DNA of 64,000 nucleotides from Planctomycetales bacterium (GTDB lineage: Bacteria > Planctomycetota > Planctomycetia > Planctomycetales > Planctomycetaceae), in the NCBI GenBank assembly GCA_026400835.1, contig JAPLOA010000055.1, positions 245,574-309,573 of the forward strand, written 5' to 3'. Both the position numbers and the translations under genes were made by a program. Of the stretch, positions 44,424 through 53,320 are shown piece after piece. The first letter of the stretch is position 1. Every line of letters begins with the position of its first letter. The notes beneath the pieces were generated by a model. It searched no databases and had not been told where the DNA came from. It was given only the letters and a program-made list of their open reading frames with translations.

Positions 44424-45112
44424 TTCGCGCCTTTAAAGACATCGAATACACGCTGATTCGCAGCCGCCGCAAGACGGCCAGCATCTACATTGAACGTGAC
44501 GGTAAAGTGTCAGTCCTGGTGCCAGAGAAGCTGACGGCGCGTCAGGTCGACGACATTCTGGAGAGCAAGCGGAAGTGGATTTATCAGAGTCTGGCCGAGT
44601 GGCAGGATCTGAATTCCAATCGCATCCAGCGTGATTACGTCAACGGCGAGGGCTTTCTGTACCTTGGCCGGTCGTATCGTCTGAAGCTGGTGTCTGACCT
44701 ACCAGAGCCTCTGATGCTGAAGGACGGCTATTTCTGCCTGCGAGCGGCCAAAGGCTCTGCACCCGACGCTGACGCGGCGTTCCGTGAGTTTTACCGGGCC
44801 AAAGGTGCTGTTCGAATTCCTCCCCGAGTCGAGTACTTTCAGGCAAAGATGGGGTTGAAGTCCAAGTCAATCAAGATCATGGACTTGAAGCACCGCTGGG
44901 CGTCCTGCACGGCGAGCGGCAACCTGAACTTCCATTGGAAGTGCATTATGGCTCCTTTGACGATCATCGACTACATCGTCGTGCATGAACTGGCACATCT
45001 GATCCATCCAAATCATTCTGCTGCGTTCTGGAATGAGGTCGACAAAGTCATGCCAGACTTTGAGGAACGCAAAGCCTGGTTGAGGGAGCACGGGGCGGGA
45101 ATGGATTTGTAA
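44420..45112 (+). CDS. SprT/YgjP-like M48-type zinc metallopeptidase (DUF45)
   Basis: 230 aa, start overlapping the hsdR stop. The zinc site is VHELAHLIHPNHSAAFW, an HExxH motif with a downstream His. The N-terminal half (YTLIRSRRKTASIYIERDGK; VLVPEKLTARQVDDILESKR) and KSIKIMDLKHRWASCTASGN are the signature of the DUF45/YgjP family. It probably cleaves proteins in the cytoplasm; a frequent last gene of type I restriction operons, where it may help control or turn over the restriction subunits. That role is inferred from linkage. Confidence 0.9.
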   Translation: MIRAFKDIEYTLIRSRRKTASIYIERDGKVSVLVPEKLTARQVDDILESKRKWIYQSLAEWQDLNSNRIQRDYVNGEGFLYLGRSYRLKLVSDLPEPLMLKDGYFCLRAAKGSAPDADAAFREFYRAKGAVRIPPRVEYFQAKMGLKSKSIKIMDLKHRWASCTASGNLNFHWKCIMAPLTIIDYIVVHELAHLIHPNHSAAFWNEVDKVMPDFEERKAWLREHGAGMDL

Positions 45113-45210
45113 ACCGAATGCATGCCGTCGCACCTGGCCCCAATGGCGCAGACTTCGTGAGGGGAACAACGCTGGCGAGGTGTTGATTTGGTTGTATATT
45201 GATCGTTTTC

Positions 45211-45274
45211 GTTTACCGGCGAGCCGCAGGCGTAGGCGAAATTGAGCGGCAACGCCTGCGGCTCGCCGTTAAAC
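45211..45274. repeat. REP-like hairpin, family B copy 2
   Basis: Arms 45211-45233 (GTTTACCGGCGAGCCGCAGG, then CGT) and 45251-45274 pair over about 23 bases with one mismatch, leaving a 17-base loop. Same architecture as 14213-14275: GTTTACCG entry, AGCCG core, TTAAAC-type exit. It lies in the spacer downstream of the restriction locus (45113-45430), where I see no gene. Confidence 0.75.
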
Positions 45275-45366
45275 GACTAAATCATCGAGCCGCTAGCGCG
45301 TTCCGACTAATGAAATCCACAGTCCGTGCTCGCCATTCCACTCGCGAAGGAACACTGACTTCATAA

Positions 45367-45413
45367 ACGACAAGAACCCCGAAAAACGCAATGTTTTTCG
45401 GGGTTCTTGTCGT
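45367..45413 (-). terminator. Hairpin terminator downstream of tRNA-Gln
   Basis: Perfect 21-bp inverted repeat (45367-45387 with 45393-45413, 5-base loop), 18 bases beyond the tRNA 3' end on the - strand. The stem contains an A5/T5 stretch, and the outward T-run on the - strand is short (TTTAT). Most likely the tRNA terminator. Confidence 0.75.
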
Positions 45414-45430
45414 TGCTTTGTGACTAAAAC

Positions 45431-45502
45431 TTACCCCGTAGGGACTCGAACCCCAACTGACAGTGCCAGAAACTGTAGTGCTACCAATTACACCACGGAG
45501 TA
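45431..45502 (-). tRNA. tRNA-Gln (anticodon CTG)
   Basis: 72 nt including the discriminator base, CCA not encoded. Acceptor stem TACTCCG/CGGGGTA, D-arm GTGT-AATTGGTA-GCAC, anticodon stem-loop ACAGT-TTCTGGC-ACTGT with CTG at positions 34-36, a 4-base variable loop, and T-arm TGGGG-TTCGAGT-CCCTA. All stems pair, with wobble pairs in the acceptor and T stems. A short GC-rich inverted repeat (45507-45533) sits just upstream of its 5' end. Confidence 0.93.
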
Positions 45503-45892
45503 GATTGCCCGCCGAGTTAGCTCGACGGCGGGCGGAATGTAACAGTGAATTCTGATTGTGTAAAGCGCTGGTTTTGGGAACTTCAACAGGCTTCCGTAAG
45601 CGGGATTTTCTGAGAATTGCTCGCAGCAGCTCCAACATCACCGACAACCCTCACGCGAAAAAGTTCGGCAGGAAGACTCAGTTCCCTGTTCTGGCTTGCC
45701 CGAGTCGCACGCAATGTGGCAGAGCCAGTGCAGAGAACAGTCGGATGAAACAGGGGCGTTGGTTTTGGTTCGAACTGCCCACCTCGGTCAGCTCTGTTGC
45801 ACGAAGAGAAAATGAAGTGCAGGATTAAGCCAGCACGACAGCCTTCACCACAACAAGGTTAATGGCCTGCGGAAGAATAACGTTTCGCTGAC
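45503..45892. other. Spacer upstream of tRNA-Gln, no supported gene
   Basis: Holds an 8-bp GC hairpin (GCCCGCCG at 45507-45514 with CGGCGGGC at 45526-45533), close to the tRNA 5' end and in the region where its promoter should be. The 90-codon frame at 45556-45828 has unbiased composition and no ribosome binding site, so I do not count it as a gene. Confidence 0.4.
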
Positions 45893-46783
45893 TTACTGTT
45901 CCTTTGGCAAAGCATCCGGTGCTGCCAGTTCGGATTCAAAACTTCGTTGCGTTCCGGGACGACTCAACCGCACCGCTCGCACATCCATCACAGCGCCTCC
46001 AGGCTTTGATTGCGGTACCAATTTCAAGGTTAAGGTTTCATCCGCTGGCAGCTCAACAGAGCCCAATGTTCTCCAGACGAAGTTCTGAAAGTGGCCCGTT
46101 TCCTGAACCGTAAACGTGCGGGATTGGCTGCCGATCTGAACATCAACCGTACTGCCACCGTGACCGGTGCCGCAGCCTTGCAGAATGTCGATCTCGTACG
46201 AACCTTTTTGAGATGTCGACAACTTCCATTCAGCTGTCGCCTTCACATTGCTCCAGTAACCCACTGTGTTTTTGTGTGGCTGTGGTTCGTACCGCAGATT
46301 GTCACCGGCAGTCGTAGCCAGCTTTGCAGGTAGAAAGATCAGCCCTGCTTTCGTCGCGCGGGTCACTGCGGATCCATCAAAGACAAGAGGAGGAGCATCC
46401 AGGTTGATAATGAGCACATCGCCATCTGCGGCCGGAGGTTTTCCGTGGCGAATGATCCAGTGATCCGGTTCCGGCTGTAATGAAATCATTTTTTTGCCAG
46501 TCGACTGCCATCTTATGGACTGCACAACATTCGCCAGTCGCGGAATCTTCAGTGACGCATCGTCCGCGGCTACTTTGATCTCTGTGTAGAGCGAGTTGCT
46601 CGCGGCATAGAGTTTCACATTCTCGAGGCCAGCGATTTCGATGAGAACAGCGTCCCGGGGAATACCTTCTGTTGTGTCCTCCGCAGATTTCACTACGCCC
46701 GATGGGTATGACACGAAAAACACCAAAAGCGTGAGGAAGAATGCTTGTCGGCGGAAAAGGTGAAACATCATGTGTTGTTGCAT
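45893..46783 (-). CDS. Secreted protein with C-terminal carbohydrate-binding-like domain
   Basis: 296 aa. Signal peptide at residues 1-33 (RQAFFLTLLVFFVSYPSG, cleavage near VKSAED); the Met at residue 5 or 6 could be the true start. The first domain (EIAGLENVKLYAASNSLYTE; SIRWQSTGKKMISLQPEPDH) looks like the beta-sandwich tail seen after alpha-L-fucosidase domains. The C-terminal ~110 residues (YWSNVKATAEWKLSTSQKGS; GGSTVDVQIGSQSRTFTVQE; AVMDVRAVRLSRPG) match the galactose-binding/CBM6-35-like sandwich that planctomycetes attach to glycoside hydrolases and sulfatases. No catalytic domain is present, so it is a stand-alone binding module or a fragment of such an enzyme. Confidence 0.65.
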   Translation of the reverse strand: MQQHMMFHLFRRQAFFLTLLVFFVSYPSGVVKSAEDTTEGIPRDAVLIEIAGLENVKLYAASNSLYTEIKVAADDASLKIPRLANVVQSIRWQSTGKKMISLQPEPDHWIIRHGKPPAADGDVLIINLDAPPLVFDGSAVTRATKAGLIFLPAKLATTAGDNLRYEPQPHKNTVGYWSNVKATAEWKLSTSQKGSYEIDILQGCGTGHGGSTVDVQIGSQSRTFTVQETGHFQNFVWRTLGSVELPADETLTLKLVPQSKPGGAVMDVRAVRLSRPGTQRSFESELAAPDALPKEQ

Positions 46784-47109
46784 GTTGAATGTTCAGTGGC
46801 GGTGGAGAGCTTAACATGACGCCTCAGCCGGTGTGATACTCTTTTTTCCTTTCCGGGTCTAATCGAAAAGCTGGAATCGCCGGGCTGGTGATTATTTTTA
46901 CACTGTAACAAGGGAACACTTACGTCGATTGAAAAAAACGCCCATGGGATTTGAGTTGTTAAGCCACTCGTGCGCCAGGATTTCCACTCCTGAAAATAAA
47001 GGTGGGGAACAGAATCGACAGGCCCGCGAACATCGATAGACTGCCCAGCCGCAGCATGACCTCACTGACCCTGCCCGCCTCCACACCCCGCTGCCGCGAG
47101 ACTCACGTC
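46784..47109. other. Divergent intergenic region, nothing recognised
   Basis: About 325 bases between the - strand secreted protein and the FHA gene. AT-rich around 46870-46925. No hexamer pair, palindrome or RNA gene is convincing. Confidence 0.4.
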
Positions 47110-48081
47110 ATGGCGTTTCTGAAACGTACCAGCAGTGAATCGGTTCAGGTGATTCCTCTGCCTGACGGAACGACAACGATCGGCCGTTCACGGCTGTGCG
47201 ATCTCAACCTGCGGTCTCCTGTGGTCAGTAAGATTCATGCTGTTATCGAATGTTTTTCGGGATCCTGCACGCTAAGAAATGAAAGTTCCAAGGGCACCAT
47301 AATTAATGGGGACAAACTCGAGGGAACTCGACAACTGATTCCGGGTGACCAGATCCGAATAGGATGGGAGAACCTCACCTATTTTGACGCCGCACCTCCT
47401 GAGATCGATGGTGACTCGGACAGGTCGCCGCGTCCTGCAGGTCTCTCGGGTGATCCGGAGGAGTCGATCAGCCACAAGACGGCTCGTCCAGGCCGTGCGA
47501 TTCGTTTTGAATCAGCAGTATGCATTGCTGAAGACAAAGTGCGTGGAGAAATTTCGCTTCGGGACCAGTCGATTGCCAGCCTTGCCACGACAGATTCGGT
47601 GCGAAAGCTTTCGCAAATGTTGCGGCTGAGCAAAATCATTCGTGACCGTGGCCAACCCGATCAAGTGGAAGCCGCTATTGTAGCTCTGTATCAATTCTTT
47701 CCGCAGGCTTCTCAAATCGTCCTCGCTAAGGAAACGGTACCCGGCTTCCAGGCGTTTTCGGTCAGTTTGGCTCATTGTCGGGCTGCATCCTCAGCGGCGA
47801 TGGTTTGCGATGATGTGATTATGCATACAGCCAGGATGAATAAGTGTTTTCTGCTGGCCGATCAGTGGCGCCAGGAACCAGGGGAAAAACCCCGTTTGTC
47901 GACGATGGGCCGCGTTTCTCTGATGTCTGTCCCAATTCAGACTGTGCAGGGAAACTGCTATGCAGTCCTGCAGATGATTTCCGGAGATCCGGGCCCGGAG
48001 TTCGATGTGTCTGATCTGGAGCGACTCGCCATCCTGGCCCAGTTACTGGCGATCGTCGTGCCAGTGCCATCTTCGCGATAA
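47110..48081 (+). CDS. FHA-domain protein with C-terminal GAF-like domain
   Basis: 323 aa from the ATG at 47110 (in-frame upstream starts at 47002 and 47056 add residues of random look). N-terminal FHA domain, residues about 10-95: TTTIGRSRLCDLNLRSPVVS, KIHAVIE, LRNESSKGTIINGD, which carries the conserved GR, S, H and N residues for phosphothreonine binding. Residues about 205-320 resemble a GAF domain as found in FHA-GAF signalling proteins of planctomycetes (MGRVSLMSVPIQTVQGNCYA; ERLAILAQLLAIVVPV). Likely a cytoplasmic phospho-dependent sensor; partner kinase not in this window. Confidence 0.82.
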   Translation: MAFLKRTSSESVQVIPLPDGTTTIGRSRLCDLNLRSPVVSKIHAVIECFSGSCTLRNESSKGTIINGDKLEGTRQLIPGDQIRIGWENLTYFDAAPPEIDGDSDRSPRPAGLSGDPEESISHKTARPGRAIRFESAVCIAEDKVRGEISLRDQSIASLATTDSVRKLSQMLRLSKIIRDRGQPDQVEAAIVALYQFFPQASQIVLAKETVPGFQAFSVSLAHCRAASSAAMVCDDVIMHTARMNKCFLLADQWRQEPGEKPRLSTMGRVSLMSVPIQTVQGNCYAVLQMISGDPGPEFDVSDLERLAILAQLLAIVVPVPSSR

Positions 48082-48223
48082 CAACGGCCTCGACATGAGA
48101 TTCGTGCGTCAGGCTGATACACTACCAGAGTGCACGGAATTGGTGAGATCTTCGGACGGTTTCGCCGCTGCGTGCAAAACAGTCTGATGATCAGTTTTTG
48201 TGTTGGCCGCCGCGGGAGACTTC

Positions 48224-50248
48224 ATGAACGAGCACGTCCATTCTGTTGCCGACGTGCTCGGTCCCGGAGGTGTTATTGCTCGCAGATTGCCCGGCTACGA
48301 ACCGCGGCCGGAGCAGCTGGCCATGGCAGAAGCCGTTGAAAACGCGCTGGCCAATAAGAAGCATCTGATCGCAGAAGCCGGCACCGGCGTCGGCAAAAGC
48401 TTCGCCTATCTGATTCCCGCCATTCTTTCGGCGCAGGGAAATCAGGGAGACGCAACTGACGGAAAAAAGAAAAAGCGAATCATCGTTTCGACGCACACGA
48501 TCAGTCTGCAGGAGCAGTTGATCAATCACGACATTCCCTTTCTGCAGGCAGTGTTACCTGTGGAGTTCTCTGCGGTTCTGGTCAAAGGGCGAGGCAACTA
48601 CATCAGCCTGCGTCGCCTCGATAAGGCGGTGCAACGATCGTCCCAGAAGTCGATGTTTGAACCCGAAGGTCAGCGAGATCTCGCACGTATTCGACAATGG
48701 GCGCATACCACCAAAGATGGCAGTCGGTCGGATCTGCCTTTTCAGCCGCGTCCGGATGTCTGGGACGAAGTTCTAAGCGATCATGGCGATTGTCTGCGCA
48801 AGAAATGTCCCAATCACGCGGACTGTTTCTACTACGCGGCGCGACGACGCGTCTGGAATGCAGATCTGCTCATTGTGAATCACGCGTTGTTCTTTTCGGA
48901 TCTTTCGTTGCGGCGCGACGATGCCAGTATTCTGCCGGAATATGACACAGTCATCTTTGATGAAGCCCACACCGTTGAGGCCGTGGCCGCCGATCATCTG
49001 GGGCTGTCTGTATCAGAAGGTCAGGTCGATTATCTGCTGAATCGGCTCTACAACGACCAGTCACAGCGCGGGCTGCTGGTGACACACAGTCTGGTCGATG
49101 CTCAGCAGCAGGTTCAGAAACTACGTTCCGAATCGATGCGATTCTTTGAAGATGTCGGGGACTGGGCTGCTCGATTCTGTAAACCCAATGGGCGACTTCC
49201 GGGACCTATGGAGATCGATAATCGTCTCTCCGCTGAACTGACCGCGTTGGCAATTATGATCGCGGAGAAAGCCGCTGCAGCGAATTCGGAAGCGAATCAG
49301 GTCGAGCTGCAGTCGGCTTCCGATCGTTGCAAAATTCTGGCGGATAATCTTCTGTCGTGGACTCGTCAGAGTGTTGGCAATTCCGTGTTCTGGGTAGAGA
49401 AAAGCGGCGTCAACAAAAATCGTCTGACGCTGATGAGTGCTCCTGTCGAGGTTGGTCCGATTCTGCGGGAGTACTTGTACAACAACGTCCCGTCAGTGGT
49501 GATGGCCAGTGCAACGCTGGCGACCGGCACAAAAGACTTTGGATTTTTTCGTTCTCGAGTCGGGCTGACCGAAGGCAAGGAAACTCGACAGGGAAGTCCG
49601 TTCAATTACGAGCAGCAGGCACGTCTCATTCTGTCGACCAATATGGCAGACCCTGCTGCGGATCCGAAGCGATTCGAACAGCAGTGTTGTGATCGCATTA
49701 AGCGACATCTGCTGGAGACCGAAGGTCGCGCGTTCGTGCTGTTTACCAGCTATTCGATGATGCAGAGCTGTGCAGAACGTCTGACCGGCTGGCTGGCGCA
49801 GAATGATCTGTCGCTCTATTGCCAGGGAAAGGGATTGCCTCGTACGGCAATGCTGGAACGCTTTCGTGCCGATGAGCGAGCCGTCTTGTTTGGGACCGAC
49901 AGCTTCTGGCAAGGTGTGAATGTTCCCGGTGATGCGCTTCAGAACGTGATTATTCCTCGGCTGCCTTTCAGTGTGCCCGATCATCCGCTCCTGGAAGCTC
50001 GCCTGGAAGCCATCAAAGCGCGAGGAGGTAATCCGTTTCGTGATTATCAGACGCCTGAGGCGATCATTAAACTCAAGCAGGGCTTCGGGCGGCTGATTCG
50101 GCACAGAAATGATACCGGGCGAGTTGTTGTGCTGGATCCACGAGTACTGACGAAACCCTACGGTCGATTGTTTATCGCAAGTCTGCCCAAGTGTCGCCTG
50201 GAGATCGATAACGGCGAAACGATTGAGCCCGTATCTGAAGACGATTAA
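48224..50248 (+). CDS. DinG/XPD-type ATP-dependent DNA helicase
   Basis: 674 aa from the ATG at 48224 (GGGAGA just upstream; the frame is open 24 bases further back). SF2 Fe-S helicase: Walker [21 protein letters not shown], motif Ia [17 protein letters not shown] box [13 protein letters not shown], and C-terminal [20 protein letters not shown] with [20 protein letters not shown]. Cysteines in [15 protein letters not shown] mark the Fe-S insertion; I can place three confidently, while the family normally uses four. It unwinds DNA 5'-3' in repair and R-loop processing. The GalT-like gene starts one base after its stop codon. Confidence 0.9.
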   Translation: MNEHVHSVADVLGPGGVIARRLPGYEPRPEQLAMAEAVENALANKKHLIAEAGTGVGKSFAYLIPAILSAQGNQGDATDGKKKKRIIVSTHTISLQEQLINHDIPFLQAVLPVEFSAVLVKGRGNYISLRRLDKAVQRSSQKSMFEPEGQRDLARIRQWAHTTKDGSRSDLPFQPRPDVWDEVLSDHGDCLRKKCPNHADCFYYAARRRVWNADLLIVNHALFFSDLSLRRDDASILPEYDTVIFDEAHTVEAVAADHLGLSVSEGQVDYLLNRLYNDQSQRGLLVTHSLVDAQQQVQKLRSESMRFFEDVGDWAARFCKPNGRLPGPMEIDNRLSAELTALAIMIAEKAAAANSEANQVELQSASDRCKILADNLLSWTRQSVGNSVFWVEKSGVNKNRLTLMSAPVEVGPILREYLYNNVPSVVMASATLATGTKDFGFFRSRVGLTEGKETRQGSPFNYEQQARLILSTNMADPAADPKRFEQQCCDRIKRHLLETEGRAFVLFTSYSMMQSCAERLTGWLAQNDLSLYCQGKGLPRTAMLERFRADERAVLFGTDSFWQGVNVPGDALQNVIIPRLPFSVPDHPLLEARLEAIKARGGNPFRDYQTPEAIIKLKQGFGRLIRHRNDTGRVVVLDPRVLTKPYGRLFIASLPKCRLEIDNGETIEPVSEDD

Positions 50249-51391
50249 ATGATGGCCGAATCTTCCGATCCGCTTGAGGGATTTCCTCAAAGCATGAAGT
50301 CAACTGCCGCCCCTGAGTATCGCACGGATGTTTTGACGGGGCTGGTTTCACTGATTGCTCCCGCACGTTCGGCGCGGCCATCGGCCAGGCACCCGGAACC
50401 ACATATTTCCTCGACGGATGACCCGTTTGCCGAAGGTGCTGAAGCAGAAACTCCGAATGAAAGCTTTGCTGTTCGAAAGCTCGGCACCGCTCCGAACACA
50501 CCAGGCTGGAATCTCAGAGTGGTCCCGAATCGTTACCCGGCTGTTGGGCCCATTACTGCGTCAGAGCCAGAAGTTGACAAACCGCCCACGATCTCTGATT
50601 TCTTTCCCACAGCTGCAGCTCGAGGCGCTCATGAAGTTGTCATCGAATGCCCCGATTCACGTTCGCGTCTGGCAGATCTTTCCCTTGTTGAAATCACACA
50701 GGTGCTGTTGGCCTGGCGTCAGCGAGTACAGCATCTGAGTGAATCGGGCGAGTATCAAAGTCTGGCTGTGTTTCGCAACGAAGGCTTCAGTGCGGGGGCT
50801 TCATTGGCGCATTGTCATTCGCAGATCATGGCCACTCAGACCCTGACCCCTCTCGATCAGCAGCGGCATCAAATTGCGGTCGATTATCACAAAAGAACGG
50901 GACGTGAGTTGCTCATGGATCTGGCTGAGGCGGAGCTATCAGCGGGCCAACGAGTGATCATGAAGACTGTGGACTTCATCGTGATGTGCCCGTTTGCTTC
51001 GCGAGGTCCCTGGCAGGTCCGGTTCATTCCGTTGCTCTCAGCTCCAGCATTTTTCAGTGAAGCATCAGATCACTGTCTGAGCGAACTGGCCAGACTGTTA
51101 AGGCAGACAATCAACGCTTTGGAAGTCGCGCTCGAAGGAGCGTTCTCCTTCAACCTGATTCTGCCACATCCTCGACTTGATCAGCCACCGCACTATCGAT
51201 GGATGCTCGAACTGCTGCCTCGCATCGGAAGACATGCCGGCTGGGAATATCTTAGCAACGTGGAGATCGTGACAGTCGCTCCAGAGTATGCGGCAGAGGC
51301 GCTGCGTGGCCACATGAAACAAACGCCCGGCATTAACAGCTTCAGCGAAGGGGTAGCCCCAGGCAATCTTCCGGATGTTTCGTTGTCCTGA
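50249..51391 (+). CDS. Galactose-1-phosphate uridylyltransferase-like protein
   Basis: 380 aa, starting directly after the helicase stop codon (tandem ATG codons at 50249 and 50252). HIT-superfamily nucleotidyl transferase of the GalT branch: N-terminal RSARPSAR segment, NLRVVPNRYPAV, HEVVIECPDSRSRLADLSL, and the active-site HCHSQ in GASLAHCHSQIMATQTL; FVMKTVDFIVMCPFASRGPW and a C-terminal LPHPRLDQPPHYRWMLELLP follow. The Cys pair (CPFC) that usually binds the structural metal is absent: here the sequence reads DPFAEGAEAETP. Real activity may be UDP/ADP transfer onto a different sugar phosphate. Confidence 0.85.
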   Translation: MMAESSDPLEGFPQSMKSTAAPEYRTDVLTGLVSLIAPARSARPSARHPEPHISSTDDPFAEGAEAETPNESFAVRKLGTAPNTPGWNLRVVPNRYPAVGPITASEPEVDKPPTISDFFPTAAARGAHEVVIECPDSRSRLADLSLVEITQVLLAWRQRVQHLSESGEYQSLAVFRNEGFSAGASLAHCHSQIMATQTLTPLDQQRHQIAVDYHKRTGRELLMDLAEAELSAGQRVIMKTVDFIVMCPFASRGPWQVRFIPLLSAPAFFSEASDHCLSELARLLRQTINALEVALEGAFSFNLILPHPRLDQPPHYRWMLELLPRIGRHAGWEYLSNVEIVTVAPEYAAEALRGHMKQTPGINSFSEGVAPGNLPDVSLS

Positions 51392-51396
51392 AATCG

Positions 51397-51554
51397 AAAC
51401 CCGAAACGTCAGCAGGGATTGTGGCTTAACGTTTCGCAGGTGTGTCCGTTATCCCTCGCTGACGCTTCGGGTTATGATAAATCCCAGTGTTTCTCCGCAA
51501 GTGAACAACCTCAGCGCCGAAATGCGCAACTTCAAAACTGACGCGTAGGGTTAT
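51397..51554. repeat. REP-like repeat cluster, family A locus 2
   Basis: AAACCCGAAACGTCAGCAGG at 51397-51416 (+ orientation), ATCCCTCGCTGACGCTTCGG at 51451-51470 (-), and the companion motif CAACTTCAAAACTGACGCGT followed by AGGGTTAT at 51527-51554. Both motif types and their order match locus 1 (16911-17170). The spacer lies between convergent genes. Confidence 0.8.
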
Positions 51555-51566
51555 CTGATCCTGAAA

Positions 51567-52949
51567 TTACTTCAGCAGATATCGATTCGCGATTGTGATT
51601 CCGCTGAGCATTGCCCCGACGATTCCCAGAAAGCCCTGATCGGTTCCGCACAGAAACAAGTTATCCAGCTGTGTCTGACCATTCACAAACTTCTGCGGCG
51701 CGCCGTACACACAGCCGTTAAGGTGACCGGTGAAACGGCGAATGGTTCGTGGCGTAAACACATCCGTATCAATCACGTGAGATCGAAAATCAGGAATATG
51801 CTGAGTCGCACACCTGATGATTTCATCGTTCCAGTGCTGTTTTGCGGCGACGTATTGGTCTTCGGGAAGATTCATCCAATAGTGCGGATCCGCCAGCGCG
51901 GTGATACGAATGCGACCGTCTTCCAGAGGCTGCGAATAATCGAAGTTATTCGGTGAGCAGATAATTCCGCTTCGGAGGTCAACCGGCACATCCGGACGTT
52001 CATAGTGAAAGTCTTTGGAGTCACTATAAAACACGATCGTGTCATGATGCCCCAGCTGAGCAGGCTCACAATCCAGAACGCTGATCGATTCCACAAAGGA
52101 AATATCACCGGGCTCAGCCTTCACGGGCGGGCTGTTCGGATCAATCATCCGCATAGTCTCTGCCACACCAGCAGAAGACAGAATATTGTCGGCTTCGATT
52201 TCGGTACCGTCATCCAGAAGCACAGAGGTCGCTCGCCCGTTGCTCTGGCGAATTTCCTGCACCCCCGCACGAAGTTTCAGGTGTCCGCCCAGCGATTTGA
52301 AGTGTTTCACTAATCGCTTCAGGATCAGTCGAATTCCATCGAACGGCCGACCGAATCCCTCGTGGAAAATGCTTTTAAACATAATCACAAACTGGCTGAA
52401 ATCCATATCGCGCGGCGTCGCGCTGCCGTAAAACATTAACGGGCAGAACAACATGTCGACCAACAACGGGTCGCGAATATATTCCGAAACAACCTGACGA
52501 GCTGACACGCTTTGGCGTTCCAGATCCAGTGCGTCGTGTTCGGCAATGCGAGTCACCAGGCGACGGAACCCGTCGATCTGCTGAGGAAACGCGGATGCAA
52601 TCTGTTCCACAAAATAGTTGAACTGATTTGTGAAATGAAGAGTCGCACCGGGGAAGACAATCGAAGACTGCAACTGAGGTCGCAGATCAAAGTCTTCCCA
52701 TTTCATCCGCAACTGGCGAAGAAGCTTGCTGAGAGGCCCCTGTTTGGTGCCGGGCTCTGCATAGTTCGTGACAGCATGCAGGCCAACGTCGTAGTTGCGT
52801 TTGCGCAGGCGATAAAAAGAATTCAGGCCGCCGATTGTCGTGTGTCGCTCGAGAATGCAGACGTTCTTTTCGTAGTACGCCAGACGCACTCCTGCGGATA
52901 AACCGGACATCCCGGCACCGATAATCACGGTGTCATAACGCACAGCCAT
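51567..52949 (-). CDS. FAD-dependent phytoene desaturase/carotene isomerase-like oxidoreductase
   Basis: 460 aa. N-terminal FAD Rossmann motif VIIGAGMSGLSAGVRLAYYE with the GG at TIGGLNSFYR; GLHAVTNY; central KLRAGVQEIRQSNGRATSVL; C-terminal LFLCGTDQGFLGIVGAMLSG. This is the CrtI/CrtISO superfamily of desaturases and isomerases. It is the third gene of a - strand unit with a ketosynthase (53321-54559) and an acyl carrier protein (53040-53303), so its substrate is probably an ACP-bound or lipid polyene chain rather than a free carotenoid. A strong hairpin separates it from the ACP gene and may tune its expression. Confidence 0.85.
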   Translation of the reverse strand: MAVRYDTVIIGAGMSGLSAGVRLAYYEKNVCILERHTTIGGLNSFYRLRKRNYDVGLHAVTNYAEPGTKQGPLSKLLRQLRMKWEDFDLRPQLQSSIVFPGATLHFTNQFNYFVEQIASAFPQQIDGFRRLVTRIAEHDALDLERQSVSARQVVSEYIRDPLLVDMLFCPLMFYGSATPRDMDFSQFVIMFKSIFHEGFGRPFDGIRLILKRLVKHFKSLGGHLKLRAGVQEIRQSNGRATSVLLDDGTEIEADNILSSAGVAETMRMIDPNSPPVKAEPGDISFVESISVLDCEPAQLGHHDTIVFYSDSKDFHYERPDVPVDLRSGIICSPNNFDYSQPLEDGRIRITALADPHYWMNLPEDQYVAAKQHWNDEIIRCATQHIPDFRSHVIDTDVFTPRTIRRFTGHLNGCVYGAPQKFVNGQTQLDNLFLCGTDQGFLGIVGAMLSGITIANRYLLK

Positions 52950-52960
52950 TAACCCCTTTG

Positions 52961-53007
52961 AACCAATTGAAGCCCGGCTCTTTGAAAAGACCGGGCTTCA
53001 TTTGGTT
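52961..53007 (-). promoter_or_regulatory. Intra-operon hairpin between ACP and desaturase genes
   Basis: 17-base arms 52961-52977 and 52991-53007 pair with one mismatch around a 13-base loop. On the - strand it starts about 30 bases after the ACP stop codon and ends just before the desaturase start. No T-run follows, so partial attenuation or RNA protection of the ACP message is more likely than full termination. Confidence 0.65.
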
Positions 53008-53039
53008 GTGTCTTCAATATGTCGTAGCCGCCGGACGCA

Positions 53040-53303
53040 TCAGGCGCCGACCGGAACGTCCTTCAGTCGAGGCAGAAGATACTCCACCGTACCGCCCATT
53101 GTGTTCAGGTTCGAATAGTCCTCTTCCGGAATCTGAATTCGATACATCTTCCGCAGTTCCATGACGATGTCGAGGAAATCCATGCTGTCCAATTCCATCT
53201 GTTCACGGAACGGACGCGCGTCATCAAGATCGGTGAGATCCTCGTCCGGAGCAATTCGCCCCAGAATGTCCAGAATCACCTGCCGGATCTGATCAGACGT
53301 CAT
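53040..53303 (-). CDS. Acyl carrier protein
   Basis: 87 aa, ATG start. Four-helix ACP with the phosphopantetheine attachment serine in ELDSMDFLD (Ser40), preceded by DLDDARPFREQ and followed by VMELRKMYRIQIPEEDYSN. This D-S-M pattern differs from housekeeping AcpP (usually DSLD), typical of a pathway-dedicated carrier. It is positioned 17 bases after the ketosynthase stop codon and clearly belongs with it. The product of the pathway is not known. Confidence 0.92.
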   Translation of the reverse strand: MTSDQIRQVILDILGRIAPDEDLTDLDDARPFREQMELDSMDFLDIVMELRKMYRIQIPEEDYSNLNTMGGTVEYLLPRLKDVPVGA

Positions 53304-53320
53304 TAAACCACCCTCTCAAA

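Noticed and set aside
45431..45502. tRNA-Gln as an integration site for the restriction locus
   Set aside because: I found no duplicated tRNA 3' end or att-like direct repeat on the far side of the locus and no phage-type integrase beside it.
45556..45828. 90-codon + strand frame upstream of the tRNA
   Set aside because: No ribosome binding site, no family, and random-looking composition.
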